64,000 nt of DNA from Bacteroidia bacterium (lineage in GTDB: Bacteria > Bacteroidota > Bacteroidia > Flavobacteriales > Flavobacteriaceae), in contig JAUIEK010000001.1 in the NCBI GenBank assembly GCA_030428865.1, positions 62,001 to 126,000 on the forward strand. The letters are read 5' to 3'. The notes beneath the pieces were generated by a model. That model did not search any database and was not told the DNA's origin. It saw nothing but the letters and a program-made list of their open reading frames with translations. The stretch's first letter is position 1. Each line of letters opens with the position of its first letter. This document shows, in pieces, positions 44,551 to 54,161 of this stretch. The translations under genes and the position numbers were made by a program.

Positions 44551-47382
44551 CTAATTAATCGAAAACTTATTTTTAGCGTTCTTTATTTTGACTGTATAAT
44601 TCTCTTTAGGCAAGTAAAAAACACCGTTTTTTGCAGGTTTTATTTCTTGGTTATTTCTTTTTTGATGATTTTTTAATCCTTCTTTAGAAAAAGAGAGATC
44701 ATAATCTAACTCATTAAACCCTTTGTCTGCTTGAACGTTTATTGAGTTTACTTTTATATCATCCCGATAAATATCAACTGTAAGTTTTTGAGCTTCTTTT
44801 ACATAAAATGAGATATTAATTTTTGGACTGTATGGTTCAGACCACTTATTCCAAGAATTTCCCCAGTTGCTTTGTTTGTTAATATCAGAAATTTTAAAAA
44901 TATGCACCTCTTTATCTAGCAAGTCTTTTGTCATAAGTTGTAGCGAAGCAATATTTGCTCTATACAAACTCCTACCATGTGTCCCTACAATCAAATGTTT
45001 TTCTGTTGGCTGTATAACAAGATCGTGAACAGCCACATTGGGTAAATTTTTCTGAAACGGAAACCACTTTTCTCCTTGATTAAAAGAAGCATACAACCCA
45101 TTATCTGTTCCTAAATACAGTAAATCTGGATTTTCTGAATCTTCGCGAATTACATTTACAGGCGACTTTGGAATATTGCTTGAGATACTCTTCCAGGTTT
45201 TTCCGTAGTCTTCAGAAACATAAACATAGGCATTGAAATCATCCCAACGATATCCGTTTAACGTAACATATACTCGCTCTTTTTTATGCTGAGAAGCAAT
45301 CACTCTACTCACCCACAAGTCTTTTGGAAAATCATTAGAAATTCGTTCCCAAGATCCGCCACTATTTTCAGAAACATGAACATAACCATCATCTGATCCC
45401 ACGTAAATCAATCCAAATTGAAATGGTGATTCAGAAATTGAAGTTAATGTTCCGTAAGCGACATTTCCTTTTTTACCTCCCGTTGTTAAGTCGTCAGAAA
45501 TTGCTTCCCACGTATCTCCTTGGTCTAAACTTCTATGGAGTTTATTTCCTCCTAAGTACAAAATATCTTGGTTGTGTTTAGATAGTAAAATAGGTGTTTG
45601 CCAATTAAAACGATAAGGGCTTTCTCCTAAATTATGTTTTGGCTGAATGTATTTTCTTTCTCCTGTTTTTCTATTAATTCTAAAATAATTTCCAAACTGA
45701 TAACCAGTGAAAACAATATCTGGATTTCTATTATCCACCTGAATTTGCATTCCATCTCCTCCCATAATTGACGTATACGGATTATGACCTGACTGATACC
45801 AGCTTTTATTTATAGTAGCTGTATGCTCTGCTACCCAAACGCCATTATCTTGTAAGCCTCCATACACATTATATGGCTTTTGATTATCTACTTGAACCGC
45901 ATAGAATTGACCTACAGAAGGAACATTCAGTTTCGTCCAACTTTCTCCATCATCATAAGAGATGTTTAAACCCCCATCATTTCCATCAATTAAATGTCCT
46001 TTTCTAGTAGGATTTACCCATAAAGCCTGATGATCTGAATGTACATTTTCTTGACTAATAGAGATAAACGTTTTTCCACCGTCCTTTGATTTTAAAATAG
46101 GAACTCCTAATACGTAAATTGCATTTTCATCTTGCGGATCTACTCGAATTTCTCCAAAATAATACCCATATGAATAGTACAAGTCGTCCAAATAATCTTT
46201 GTGCGTTTTTTTCCAGGTTTTTCCGCCATTTACAGTTTTAAAAACCTCTGCGCCAACAACAGGTGTGTCAAACAACAATGAGTTAGCGTCTTCTAGATAA
46301 TTTGCCAAATCAATCGGATTCACAGAACCTGATCGAATCATTTGCTTTACGTTTTCTGCTCTATATTTTTCTTGAAAACCATTTGTTTTAAGAAACCCAT
46401 TCAGCTTTTTATCTGATAGCTTTAGGAAATCAGCAGCAGACATCGTTTTAAAATCTTCTTTAGTTAAAACATCAGCAGTTGCTTTTTGCTTTTTATTGCT
46501 TTCCCTTCTATACTGATTATCATGAAATGCATAAACTGTATTTTCATTATATACAGCCAATCCAATTCTTCCAATTCCATCACCTATAGGAAAACCACTA
46601 TCATCGGATATTTTTTCCCATGTATCACCTCCATCAATACTTTTATAAATAGCAGATCCTTTTCCGTCTCCATCAAAATTCCAAGCTTTTCGATCTCTTT
46701 CCCACGAAGCAGCATATAAAATAGCTGGGTTTTCTGGGGCTGCTGCAACATCAATTATTCCTGTATTTTCATTGATGAATAATGTTTTTTTCCAGGTTTT
46801 CCCACCGTCAATAGTTTTAAAAACACCTCTTTCATCATTGGAGGAATACAAATGACCGATCGCTCCTACAACTATTTCATTTGGGTTGTTTGGATTAATT
46901 ATAATTCTGGAAACATGATGTGAGTCTGAAAGTCCAATATGCTGCCATGTCTTTCCTAAATCCGTAGACTTTAATATACCAATTCCTGCATACGAAGAAC
47001 GAGATGAGTTTTTTTCTCCTGTTCCTACCCAAATAACTTCATTTTTCCAATCCACAACAATATCTCCAATATTTTGTGTTGGGCTATTATCAAAAACAGA
47101 TGTAAAAGTTGTTCCGTTGTTGTTTGTATACCATAATCCTCCTGAAGCATATGCTACATAAAATTCTGTTGGGTCATTCGGGTTTACATCTAAATCTACT
47201 ACACGACCACTCATAACAGTAGGTCCAATATTTGTAAAAGGAACGTTTTTAACGATCGAACTAGCTGTAAGTTTTTCTTTGTTAGTTAGCGCCTGTTTTA
47301 CATAATCTGCACTTGTTACTGGTTGTTGGGCAAAAGCTAAAACACTAAAAAGAGAGAACGTACATTTAAGTAAAAGTTTCAT
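44551..47382 (-). CDS. secreted BNR/VPS10-like beta-propeller protein
   Basis: This 943-residue protein has a signal peptide ending VLAFAQ and about ten BNR-type Asp-box repeats, such as KSTDLGKTW, KTIDGGKTW, KSIDGGDTW, KTVNGGKTW, SYDDGESW, RSLDQGDTW and VSEDYGKTW. These form large beta-propellers like those of sortilin and sialidases, and the family is often annotated as glycosyl hydrolase without shown activity. The C-terminal 110 residues are a separate beta domain with no secretion-sorting (T9SS) motif that I can identify. Confidence 0.82.
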   Translation of the reverse strand: MKLLLKCTFSLFSVLAFAQQPVTSADYVKQALTNKEKLTASSIVKNVPFTNIGPTVMSGRVVDLDVNPNDPTEFYVAYASGGLWYTNNNGTTFTSVFDNSPTQNIGDIVVDWKNEVIWVGTGEKNSSRSSYAGIGILKSTDLGKTWQHIGLSDSHHVSRIIINPNNPNEIVVGAIGHLYSSNDERGVFKTIDGGKTWKKTLFINENTGIIDVAAAPENPAILYAASWERDRKAWNFDGDGKGSAIYKSIDGGDTWEKISDDSGFPIGDGIGRIGLAVYNENTVYAFHDNQYRRESNKKQKATADVLTKEDFKTMSAADFLKLSDKKLNGFLKTNGFQEKYRAENVKQMIRSGSVNPIDLANYLEDANSLLFDTPVVGAEVFKTVNGGKTWKKTHKDYLDDLYYSYGYYFGEIRVDPQDENAIYVLGVPILKSKDGGKTFISISQENVHSDHQALWVNPTRKGHLIDGNDGGLNISYDDGESWTKLNVPSVGQFYAVQVDNQKPYNVYGGLQDNGVWVAEHTATINKSWYQSGHNPYTSIMGGDGMQIQVDNRNPDIVFTGYQFGNYFRINRKTGERKYIQPKHNLGESPYRFNWQTPILLSKHNQDILYLGGNKLHRSLDQGDTWEAISDDLTTGGKKGNVAYGTLTSISESPFQFGLIYVGSDDGYVHVSENSGGSWERISNDFPKDLWVSRVIASQHKKERVYVTLNGYRWDDFNAYVYVSEDYGKTWKSISSNIPKSPVNVIREDSENPDLLYLGTDNGLYASFNQGEKWFPFQKNLPNVAVHDLVIQPTEKHLIVGTHGRSLYRANIASLQLMTKDLLDKEVHIFKISDINKQSNWGNSWNKWSEPYSPKINISFYVKEAQKLTVDIYRDDIKVNSINVQADKGFNELDYDLSFSKEGLKNHQKRNNQEIKPAKNGVFYLPKENYTVKIKNAKNKFSIN

Positions 47383-47463
47383 TTGAATTGGTTTTTAAAG
47401 AATGCCTAAATTACTACTTTTATGGCTAGTTATTTTTTAATTTACCAAAAGCAATAACAACTC

Positions 47464-48756
47464 ATGAAATACGATCGTATTGACTCATCATTATTTATCA
47501 AAAACAGAAAGAATTTTACCGCCCAAATGAAGCCTAATAGTTTGGCTGTTTTTAACTCAAATGACATTTATCCTATAAGCGCTGATAGCACAATGCCTTT
47601 TGAACAACATAGAGATATTTTTTATTTGAGTGGTGTTGATCAAGAAGAAAGTATTTTGGTGTTATTTCCTGATTGCCCAAAAGAAAAACATCGCGAAATT
47701 TTATTCCTTAAAGAAACCAATGATCATATTGCTGTTTGGGAAGGAGAGAAACTAACCAAAGAAATGGCTTTTGAAACCTCTGGAATCAAAACAGTGTATT
47801 GGTTACAGGATTTCGAAAAAGTACTGTTTGGTTTGATGGCTCAATGTGAAACTGTTTACATCAACACAAATGAACACTACAGAGCAGCAGTGGAAACAGA
47901 AACCAGGGAAGATCGTTTTACCAAATGGCTAAAAGAAAAATATCCTGCACACAATGTTGCTAAAAGCAATCCTATTTTACAGCGTTTGCGTTCTGTAAAA
48001 AACGCTATTGAGCTAGACTTAATGCAAACAGCTTGTAATATTACTGATAAGGCGTTTAGAAGAATACTGAATTTTGTAAAGCCTAATGTTTGGGAATATG
48101 AGATTGAAGCAGAATTTATTCATGAGTTTTTACGAAATCGATCCAAAGGATTTGCTTATACACCTATAATTGCTAGTGGAAAAAATGCAAATGTGCTGCA
48201 TTACATTCAGAACAATCAACAGTGTAAAGCTGGGGATTTATTGTTGCTAGATGTTGGAGCAGAATATGCTAACTATTCGTCAGATATGACTCGAACAATT
48301 CCTGTTTCTGGGCGTTTTACAGAACGTCAAAAAGCAGTTTACAATGCTGTGAATCATGTAAAAAAAGAAGCAACAAAACTATTGATTCCAGGAACTTATT
48401 GGGAAGAATATCATATTGAAGTTGGTAAAATCATGACCTCTGAATTGCTTAATTTAGGTTTACTAGATAAAGCTGATATTCAAAATGAAAATCCTGATTG
48501 GCCTGCTTATAAAAAATATTTTATGCACGGAACTTCACATCATATAGGTTTAGATACACATGATTATGGTCTACTACACGAGCCTATACAAGAAAACATG
48601 GTTTTTACCGTTGAACCTGGTATTTATCTTCCTGAAGAAGGTTTTGGAATTCGTTTAGAGAATGATGTAGTTGTTCAAAAATCTGGAGAGCCATTTAACC
48701 TAATGCGGAACATCCCTATTGAAGCTGAAGAAATTGAAGAATTAATGAATTCATAG
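47464..48756 (+). CDS. pepP: aminopeptidase P family metallopeptidase
   Basis: This 430-residue enzyme of family M24B removes N-terminal residues ahead of proline. The metal ligands are in LLDVGAEYANYSSDMTRT (two Asp), HGTSHHIGLDTHD (His), TVEPGIY (Glu) and RLENDV (Glu). It has an N-terminal creatinase-like domain. It is divergent from the BNR protein gene. Confidence 0.93.
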   Translation: MKYDRIDSSLFIKNRKNFTAQMKPNSLAVFNSNDIYPISADSTMPFEQHRDIFYLSGVDQEESILVLFPDCPKEKHREILFLKETNDHIAVWEGEKLTKEMAFETSGIKTVYWLQDFEKVLFGLMAQCETVYINTNEHYRAAVETETREDRFTKWLKEKYPAHNVAKSNPILQRLRSVKNAIELDLMQTACNITDKAFRRILNFVKPNVWEYEIEAEFIHEFLRNRSKGFAYTPIIASGKNANVLHYIQNNQQCKAGDLLLLDVGAEYANYSSDMTRTIPVSGRFTERQKAVYNAVNHVKKEATKLLIPGTYWEEYHIEVGKIMTSELLNLGLLDKADIQNENPDWPAYKKYFMHGTSHHIGLDTHDYGLLHEPIQENMVFTVEPGIYLPEEGFGIRLENDVVVQKSGEPFNLMRNIPIEAEEIEELMNS

Positions 48757-48801
48757 AAAATTAATCTTCTTTGTATATTTGCTTGTTTTTTGAGCCTAAA
48801 G

Positions 48802-49134
48802 ATGACTAACACAATAAAATATCTTCTAGCAAAAGCAATTAGTGCTGTTTTGTTACTAGCACTATTGTTTCCGTTTGCACTAGAGTTAGATCATGTGTTT
48901 CAAAATCATCAACACAGCGCTTGTAATAGTAAAATTAACAAGCATTTTCATGAAGATGAAGTCGATTGCCAATTTTACAATTATAAAAACAATCCTGTAA
49001 GATATGCCTCTTTATTAGAGTTTAAAGAACCTCAAAAAAAGGTGCTACTAAATCTAGTAGAGTCCTATCAATCTTACTTTTTTCAAGAAAACTTTTCATC
49101 TTTTTATCTAAGAGGTCCGCCGAGTTGCGTATAG
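48802..49134 (+). CDS. small His/Cys-rich membrane-associated protein
   Basis: This 110-residue protein begins with a hydrophobic helix (YLLAKAISAVLLLALLFPFAL) and continues with a metal-binding-like segment, HVFQNHQHSACNSKINKHFHE followed by DEVDCQF, having six His and two Cys. It ends FYLRGPPSCV. I use the ATG at 48802. It lies 31 bases before a TonB receptor gene, and small proteins with a C-terminal RGPP often precede TonB receptors in this group. A metal-sensing or metal-handling role is inferred. Confidence 0.65.
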   Translation: MTNTIKYLLAKAISAVLLLALLFPFALELDHVFQNHQHSACNSKINKHFHEDEVDCQFYNYKNNPVRYASLLEFKEPQKKVLLNLVESYQSYFFQENFSSFYLRGPPSCV

Positions 49135-49165
49135 AATTTATTTCTAAACACAAACTAAACTCAAG

Positions 49166-51565
49166 ATGAAAAATTATATCGCAGTATTTTTTTGTCTGAT
49201 AGTCTCTTATGGCTTCAGTCAGGATTGCACATACACATTACAGGGAAAAATTATTGATTTTCATGATGGAAGCATCATAGAAGGCGCTACCGTTTATCTA
49301 AAAAACACGCAAAAATTCACTGCCACCAATGCTACAGGAAAGTTTTCTTTTACAAATTTATGTGAAAGCAGTTATGTATTAGTTATTTCTCATATTGGTT
49401 GTAAAACCATGGAAAGAGAAATCAATCTAAAAACCGATTTTTACGGGACGTTTACTTTAGAACATCATTCTGAAGAGTTGGAAGAAGTGACCGTTGTAGG
49501 AAAATCAACTTCTAAAAAATCCAACTCTCTTGCAGAAGCTCGCCTATCAAAAAAAACACTAGAGCGTTATAGTTCAGGTAGTTTGGGTGATGCTCTCAAG
49601 GAGGTTTCTGGAGTGTCTTCGATTAATACAGGTAACGCCATTGTTAAGCCCATGATTCATGGTCTGCATAGCAGTCGTATTGTTATTGTAAACAATGGAG
49701 TTCGTTTGCAAGACCAAGAATGGGGTATTGAACATGCTCCTAATGTAGATATTAATTCTGCAGAGAGTATTTCTGTAATTAAAGGAGCAGGAGCTTTAGC
49801 TTATGCAAGTGATGCAGTTGGTGGTGCTATTGTGTTAAACGCTAAAAAACCTGTTTTAGTTGATTCACTTTATGGAAAAACACTAATGGGTTTTCAAGAT
49901 AATGGTAGAGCTTACAACATTTCTTCTTCACTAACAAAGAATTACGCAAACGGTTGGTTTTTTCAAACCAACGGTTCGTACAAACGTTTTGGAGATTATA
50001 AAGCACCTGATTATTATTTAACCAATACAGGATCGGAATCTTATGCATTTTCTTTGGAAGGGGGCTTTAAGAGTTTTGAAAGAGGGTGGAACATTTTTGT
50101 CAGTTCTGTTCATAATGAAATCGGAATCTTACGAGCATCTCATATTGGTGCCATTCAAGATTTGGTAAATGCCATTAATGCTCCAGAACCATTAATTCAA
50201 GATGAATTTAGTTATCAAATCAATTTTCCTAAACAAGAAGTAAATCACCTGATTTTGAAAGCTCAGTATTACCAGCGATTTGAAAGTTTAGGAAAATTAA
50301 CGGTTCAGTATGATTTTCAAGAAAATAATCGATTGGAATTTGATAGGCGCCGTGGAGATAATCGATTCAAGCCTGCTGTAGACCTGAATTTAACAACACA
50401 TTCGTTTACTTCAGATTTTCTGTTTGATTCGAATAACGACTGGAAAATTAAGACAGGAGGGTTATTTCGATTTCAAAAAAATTTCCCTGATCCAGCTACA
50501 GAAGTAAGAAGGTTAATTCCAGATTACAACAAAGTTGAAGTTGGCTTTTATACAACAGTTAAACATCAATTTTCTGATAACTGGAGTTTTGATGCCGGAT
50601 TTCGCTACGATTTTGCATTTAATAATGTAAAAAAGTTTTATCTGACTTCTCGGTGGGAAACACTTGGGTATGATGTGTTATTTCCTCATTTAATAATTAG
50701 AGATGAAGGAACACAAGTACTTGTGAATCCAAAATTAACATTTCATAACGTGGCTTTTTCTGCAGGTGCCGTGCATAATTTAACTGATACTGAAAAAATA
50801 TTGGTAAACTATACCTATGCTAAAAGACCACCAAATATATCAGAGTTGTTTAGTGACGGATTACATCATGCTGCTGCCAGAATTGAGCTAGGAGATCTTC
50901 AGTTTGAGCCAGAAAGTTCTAATCGATTTTCGTTATCTTATCAAGTGCAAAAAAATAAGTTTTCACTAGAAGCAGATGGATACGTAAATTCAATTAATAA
51001 TTATATTTTCTTAATGCCAACTGGAGCCGAACAAACAATTAGAGGTTCTTTTCCTGTTTGGAACTACAGGCAGGTTAACGCTATTTTTGCCGGAATTGAT
51101 CTATCAACAGAGTTTCTGTTTTCTGATAATTGGAAATATACTATGCGAACATCGTATATTTATGGTCAAGACAAAAAAAATAATATCCCAATCATAGACA
51201 TGCCTCCATTTCAAATTCGAAATTCAATTGGCTATACTAATAAAAAATGGTCTAATTTTTCATCAACAATCGAAAGTGAATGGATTGGGAAACAAACTCG
51301 TTTTCCAAACTTTAACTTTCTGCAATACATACCTGAACTGGATAGAGAAGTTTTGGTAGACATTAGCACGCCTCCTAATGCTTATCATTTAGTTCATTTA
51401 AGAAACTCTATTAATTTAAATTGGTTTACTAAAACCAACACTAAACTGAGTTTTAACATTCAAAATATTTTCAATACATCCTACAGAAATTATCTAAATC
51501 GTCTACGCTATTTTGCTAATGAAGTAGGAAGAACTTTTCAAATACAATTAAAAATAACCTATTAA
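49166..51565 (+). CDS. TonB-dependent receptor, metal-type candidate
   Basis: This 799-residue outer-membrane receptor has a signal peptide (ending SYGFSQ) and a carboxypeptidase-like domain (LQGKIIDFHDGSIIEGATVY). The plug includes KPMIHGLHSSRIVIVNNGV and RLQDQEWGIEHAPNVD, and the barrel ends QLKITY. The plug sequence is typical of a Bacteroidota subgroup found next to zinc- or copper-related genes. The His/Cys-rich small protein upstream and a lipoprotein downstream support metal uptake. The substrate is not proven. Confidence 0.88.
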   Translation: MKNYIAVFFCLIVSYGFSQDCTYTLQGKIIDFHDGSIIEGATVYLKNTQKFTATNATGKFSFTNLCESSYVLVISHIGCKTMEREINLKTDFYGTFTLEHHSEELEEVTVVGKSTSKKSNSLAEARLSKKTLERYSSGSLGDALKEVSGVSSINTGNAIVKPMIHGLHSSRIVIVNNGVRLQDQEWGIEHAPNVDINSAESISVIKGAGALAYASDAVGGAIVLNAKKPVLVDSLYGKTLMGFQDNGRAYNISSSLTKNYANGWFFQTNGSYKRFGDYKAPDYYLTNTGSESYAFSLEGGFKSFERGWNIFVSSVHNEIGILRASHIGAIQDLVNAINAPEPLIQDEFSYQINFPKQEVNHLILKAQYYQRFESLGKLTVQYDFQENNRLEFDRRRGDNRFKPAVDLNLTTHSFTSDFLFDSNNDWKIKTGGLFRFQKNFPDPATEVRRLIPDYNKVEVGFYTTVKHQFSDNWSFDAGFRYDFAFNNVKKFYLTSRWETLGYDVLFPHLIIRDEGTQVLVNPKLTFHNVAFSAGAVHNLTDTEKILVNYTYAKRPPNISELFSDGLHHAAARIELGDLQFEPESSNRFSLSYQVQKNKFSLEADGYVNSINNYIFLMPTGAEQTIRGSFPVWNYRQVNAIFAGIDLSTEFLFSDNWKYTMRTSYIYGQDKKNNIPIIDMPPFQIRNSIGYTNKKWSNFSSTIESEWIGKQTRFPNFNFLQYIPELDREVLVDISTPPNAYHLVHLRNSINLNWFTKTNTKLSFNIQNIFNTSYRNYLNRLRYFANEVGRTFQIQLKITY

Positions 51566-51577
51566 ATTTTATTAATT

Positions 51578-52159
51578 ATGAAGCACATGACTAAACTACT
51601 AGCTATCATTTTTACTATTACAGTTTTATCTGCATGTTCAGATAACGATCCTGATGTAATAAATGAAGAAGAATTAATTACTACATTAAGAGTTACTTTA
51701 ACTCCACAAGTAGGTGGCTCAGCAATTACTCTTGAATATCAAGATTTAGATGGAGATGGGCCCAACGAACCTGTTGTTTCTGTTTCAGGAGATTTAAGAA
51801 GCAATACTGTATATGATGGTAGTATTGAAGTTTTAAATGAAACTGAAGACCCTGCAGAAGATATTACTGCTGAAATTAGAGAAGAAGATGAAGAACATCA
51901 ATTTTTCTTTTCCCTAGCACCCGAGATTGGCAGTATTACCTATGATGATGAGGACAGTAACAATAACCCTATAGGATTAAGTTTTGAAATGACTACAATC
52001 AGTCCTTTTGCCACTCCCGTTAGTGGAACATTAGTAATAACCTTAAGGCATGAGCCCAATAAAACTGCTACAGGTGTTCAAGATGGTGATATAACAAATG
52101 CTGGAGGGGAAACAGATATTTCAGCTACTTTTACAGTTACAATTGATAATCCTAGGTAA
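51578..52159 (+). CDS. acidic lipoprotein, partner of the TonB receptor
   Basis: This 193-residue lipoprotein has a lipobox (VLSAC near residue 20) and an acidic beta-rich mature part ending TFTVTIDNPR. It is 12 bases after the receptor gene and probably sits on the cell surface as its partner. Relatives are often annotated as type 1 periplasmic-binding-fold protein, but I see no motif that proves this. A terminator follows. Confidence 0.75.
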   Translation: MKHMTKLLAIIFTITVLSACSDNDPDVINEEELITTLRVTLTPQVGGSAITLEYQDLDGDGPNEPVVSVSGDLRSNTVYDGSIEVLNETEDPAEDITAEIREEDEEHQFFFSLAPEIGSITYDDEDSNNNPIGLSFEMTTISPFATPVSGTLVITLRHEPNKTATGVQDGDITNAGGETDISATFTVTIDNPR

Positions 52160-52170
52160 ACTTAAAATTA

Positions 52171-52197
52171 AAGAAGCGGGAGAATTTCCCGCTTCTT
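52171..52197. terminator. terminator of the TonB-lipoprotein operon
   Basis: An 11-bp stem (AAGAAGCGGGA with its complement) and 5-base loop lie 12 bases after the lipoprotein stop. The downstream sequence is T- and C-rich. Confidence 0.75.
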
Positions 52198-52212
52198 CTC
52201 TATTGGTGTGTT

Positions 52213-52992
52213 TTGAAGATTGAATATAAAGGTATAAGCATTCATTTAACAAATGAAGGAAGGGGAAAAACGATTGTTTTCCTTCATGGCTTTCTTGAAA
52301 ATCTTTATATGTGGGAACCAATAAAAAAAGCCATGGGAGATCACTATCGATTTATTTCTATCGATTTACTTGGCCATGGAGAAACCAATTGCTTGGGCTA
52401 TATTCATACAATGGAGGATATGGGTTCCGCTGTTTTTGAAGTACTTAAAAAACTCCAAATTCAAAAAACAACTTTTATTGGGCATTCTATGGGTGGCTAT
52501 GTTGCTCTAGCATTTGCAAAAAAACACCCTGAAAAAGTGAAAGGGTTGTGCTTGGTAAATTCAACTGCCAGAGAAGATAGTAAGGATCGTAAGGAGATCC
52601 GTAATCGATCTATACAAATGGCGAAGTCCAACTACAAAAATTTGATTTTATTATCCGTCTCAAACCTTTTTAAACCGGCTAATCTCTCTCTTTTTGCTAA
52701 CGAAATAGCTGAGATAAAAAAGTACGCTTTAGAAACTTCTATTCAGGGATATATTGCTGCACAAGAAGGAATGAAAATACGTGAAAACACTACTAATTTT
52801 CTTAAAAATGCTACTTTTAAAAAACTATACGTAATTGGCAAAAATGATCCAATAATGAACTCAGAAGAATTAATAAAAGAAGCAAAACTTGTTTCTGCTG
52901 ATTATAAATTAATTGATGGCGGTCATATGAGTCATATTGAAAACAAAGAAGCGCTTGTAGATTCGCTAATCTATTTTCTGAAAAAAGTTTAG
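52213..52992 (+). CDS. alpha/beta hydrolase, TTG start
   Basis: This 259-residue hydrolase has the oxyanion region FLHGFLENLYMW, the nucleophile GHSMGGY (Ser near residue 94), the acid in IGKNDPIM and the His in DGGHMSHIE. The substrate is not apparent. The only start that keeps the N-terminal strand KIEYKGISIHL is TTG at 52213, as an in-frame stop lies just upstream and the next ATG falls after the HG motif. It overlaps the convergent thiL gene by four bases. Confidence 0.83.
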   Translation: MKIEYKGISIHLTNEGRGKTIVFLHGFLENLYMWEPIKKAMGDHYRFISIDLLGHGETNCLGYIHTMEDMGSAVFEVLKKLQIQKTTFIGHSMGGYVALAFAKKHPEKVKGLCLVNSTAREDSKDRKEIRNRSIQMAKSNYKNLILLSVSNLFKPANLSLFANEIAEIKKYALETSIQGYIAAQEGMKIRENTTNFLKNATFKKLYVIGKNDPIMNSEELIKEAKLVSADYKLIDGGHMSHIENKEALVDSLIYFLKKV

Positions 52993-54044
52993 TTTTTTCC
53001 TTCTGTAAAAGAATTCCAACCTTGCGCTTTCAATTCTAATTCTTGATTGGCACGAGTAACTAATTTTAAACCTGTTACTTCTTCTGTGATATGACCAATT
53101 ACCGTTAAATGCGGGTTTCCTTTAATTTTGTCGTAATCATCAATAGAAATGGTAAAAAGCAATTCGTAATCTTCTCCTCCACTCAAAGCAACCATTGTGC
53201 TATCAATATCAAATTCTTCACAGGTTGAAATTACTTGAGGGTCTAACGGAATTTTATCTTCATATATCTTACATCCAACTTTACTTTGGTTGCAAATATG
53301 GAGAAGTTCTGAAGACAAACCATCAGAAATATCGATCATTGAAGTTGGTTTTACTTCTAATTCTTTTAAAAGCCTAGGAATATCTTTTCGAGCTTCTGGC
53401 TTTAACTGACGCTCAATTATATACATATAGTCTTCTAAATTGGGTTGATTGTTTGGGTTTACCTTAAAAACTTGTTTTTCTCTTTCCAAAACCTGCAAGC
53501 CTAAATAAGCTCCGCCCAAATCACCTGAAACAACGATCAAATCCGTTTCTTTTGCTCCATTTCTGTAAACAACATCTTCTTTTTTTACTTTACCAATTGC
53601 TGTTACAGAAATTACAATTCCCGTATTAGAAGATGTTGTGTCGCCTCCTATCAAATCCACTTTATAAGTATTACAAGCCAATTGAATACCAGCATATAAT
53701 TCTTCTATCGCCTCCAATGAAAACCGATTAGAAACAGCAATAGAAACAGTTATTTGCTCTGCACTACCATTCATGGCATACACATCTGAAAGATTAACCA
53801 TAACAGATTTATAACCTAGATGCTTTAAAGGCATATAACTTAAATCAAAATGTATGCCTTCTACAAGAAGATCTGTAGTAATAAGTGTTTGCAATTCTGA
53901 TTTATCTAACACCGCAGCATCATCTCCAACACCTTTTATAGTAGATTGATGCTGAATTGTAAAATGTTTTGTTAAGTGGTTAATTAATCCAAACTCGCCT
54001 AATTCTGACAAAGATGTTCTTGATTGGTTTTTATCTTCTAACAT
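52989..54044 (-). CDS. thiL: thiamine-phosphate kinase
   Basis: This 351-residue enzyme phosphorylates thiamine phosphate to thiamine diphosphate. It has the AIR-synthase-type fold with KGVGDDAAVLD, LITTDLLVEGIHFDL, LIGGDTTSSN, SMIDISDGLSSEL and LSGGEDYELLF. It stands alone on the minus strand. It is divergent from the LVIVD lipoprotein gene. Confidence 0.94.
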   Translation of the reverse strand: MLEDKNQSRTSLSELGEFGLINHLTKHFTIQHQSTIKGVGDDAAVLDKSELQTLITTDLLVEGIHFDLSYMPLKHLGYKSVMVNLSDVYAMNGSAEQITVSIAVSNRFSLEAIEELYAGIQLACNTYKVDLIGGDTTSSNTGIVISVTAIGKVKKEDVVYRNGAKETDLIVVSGDLGGAYLGLQVLEREKQVFKVNPNNQPNLEDYMYIIERQLKPEARKDIPRLLKELEVKPTSMIDISDGLSSELLHICNQSKVGCKIYEDKIPLDPQVISTCEEFDIDSTMVALSGGEDYELLFTISIDDYDKIKGNPHLTVIGHITEEVTGLKLVTRANQELELKAQGWNSFTEGKN

Positions 54045-54096
54045 GCTGCAAAGATAGCTACATCTTTGTTAAATACTTTCAAAACAAGTTTTATTT

Positions 54097-54117
54097 ACTT
54101 ACATGTAAGTATCTTTG
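54097..54117 (+). promoter_or_regulatory. promoter with palindromic operator candidate
   Basis: A perfect 14-base palindrome ACTTACATGTAAGT (54097-54110) abuts the -7 box TATCTTTG (54110-54117) upstream of the ATG at 54162. A repressor bound here would block the promoter. Confidence 0.5.
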
Positions 54118-54161
54118 TTTTGCTCGAGTTACGAGCGTATTTCATCACCGATATTGCACTT

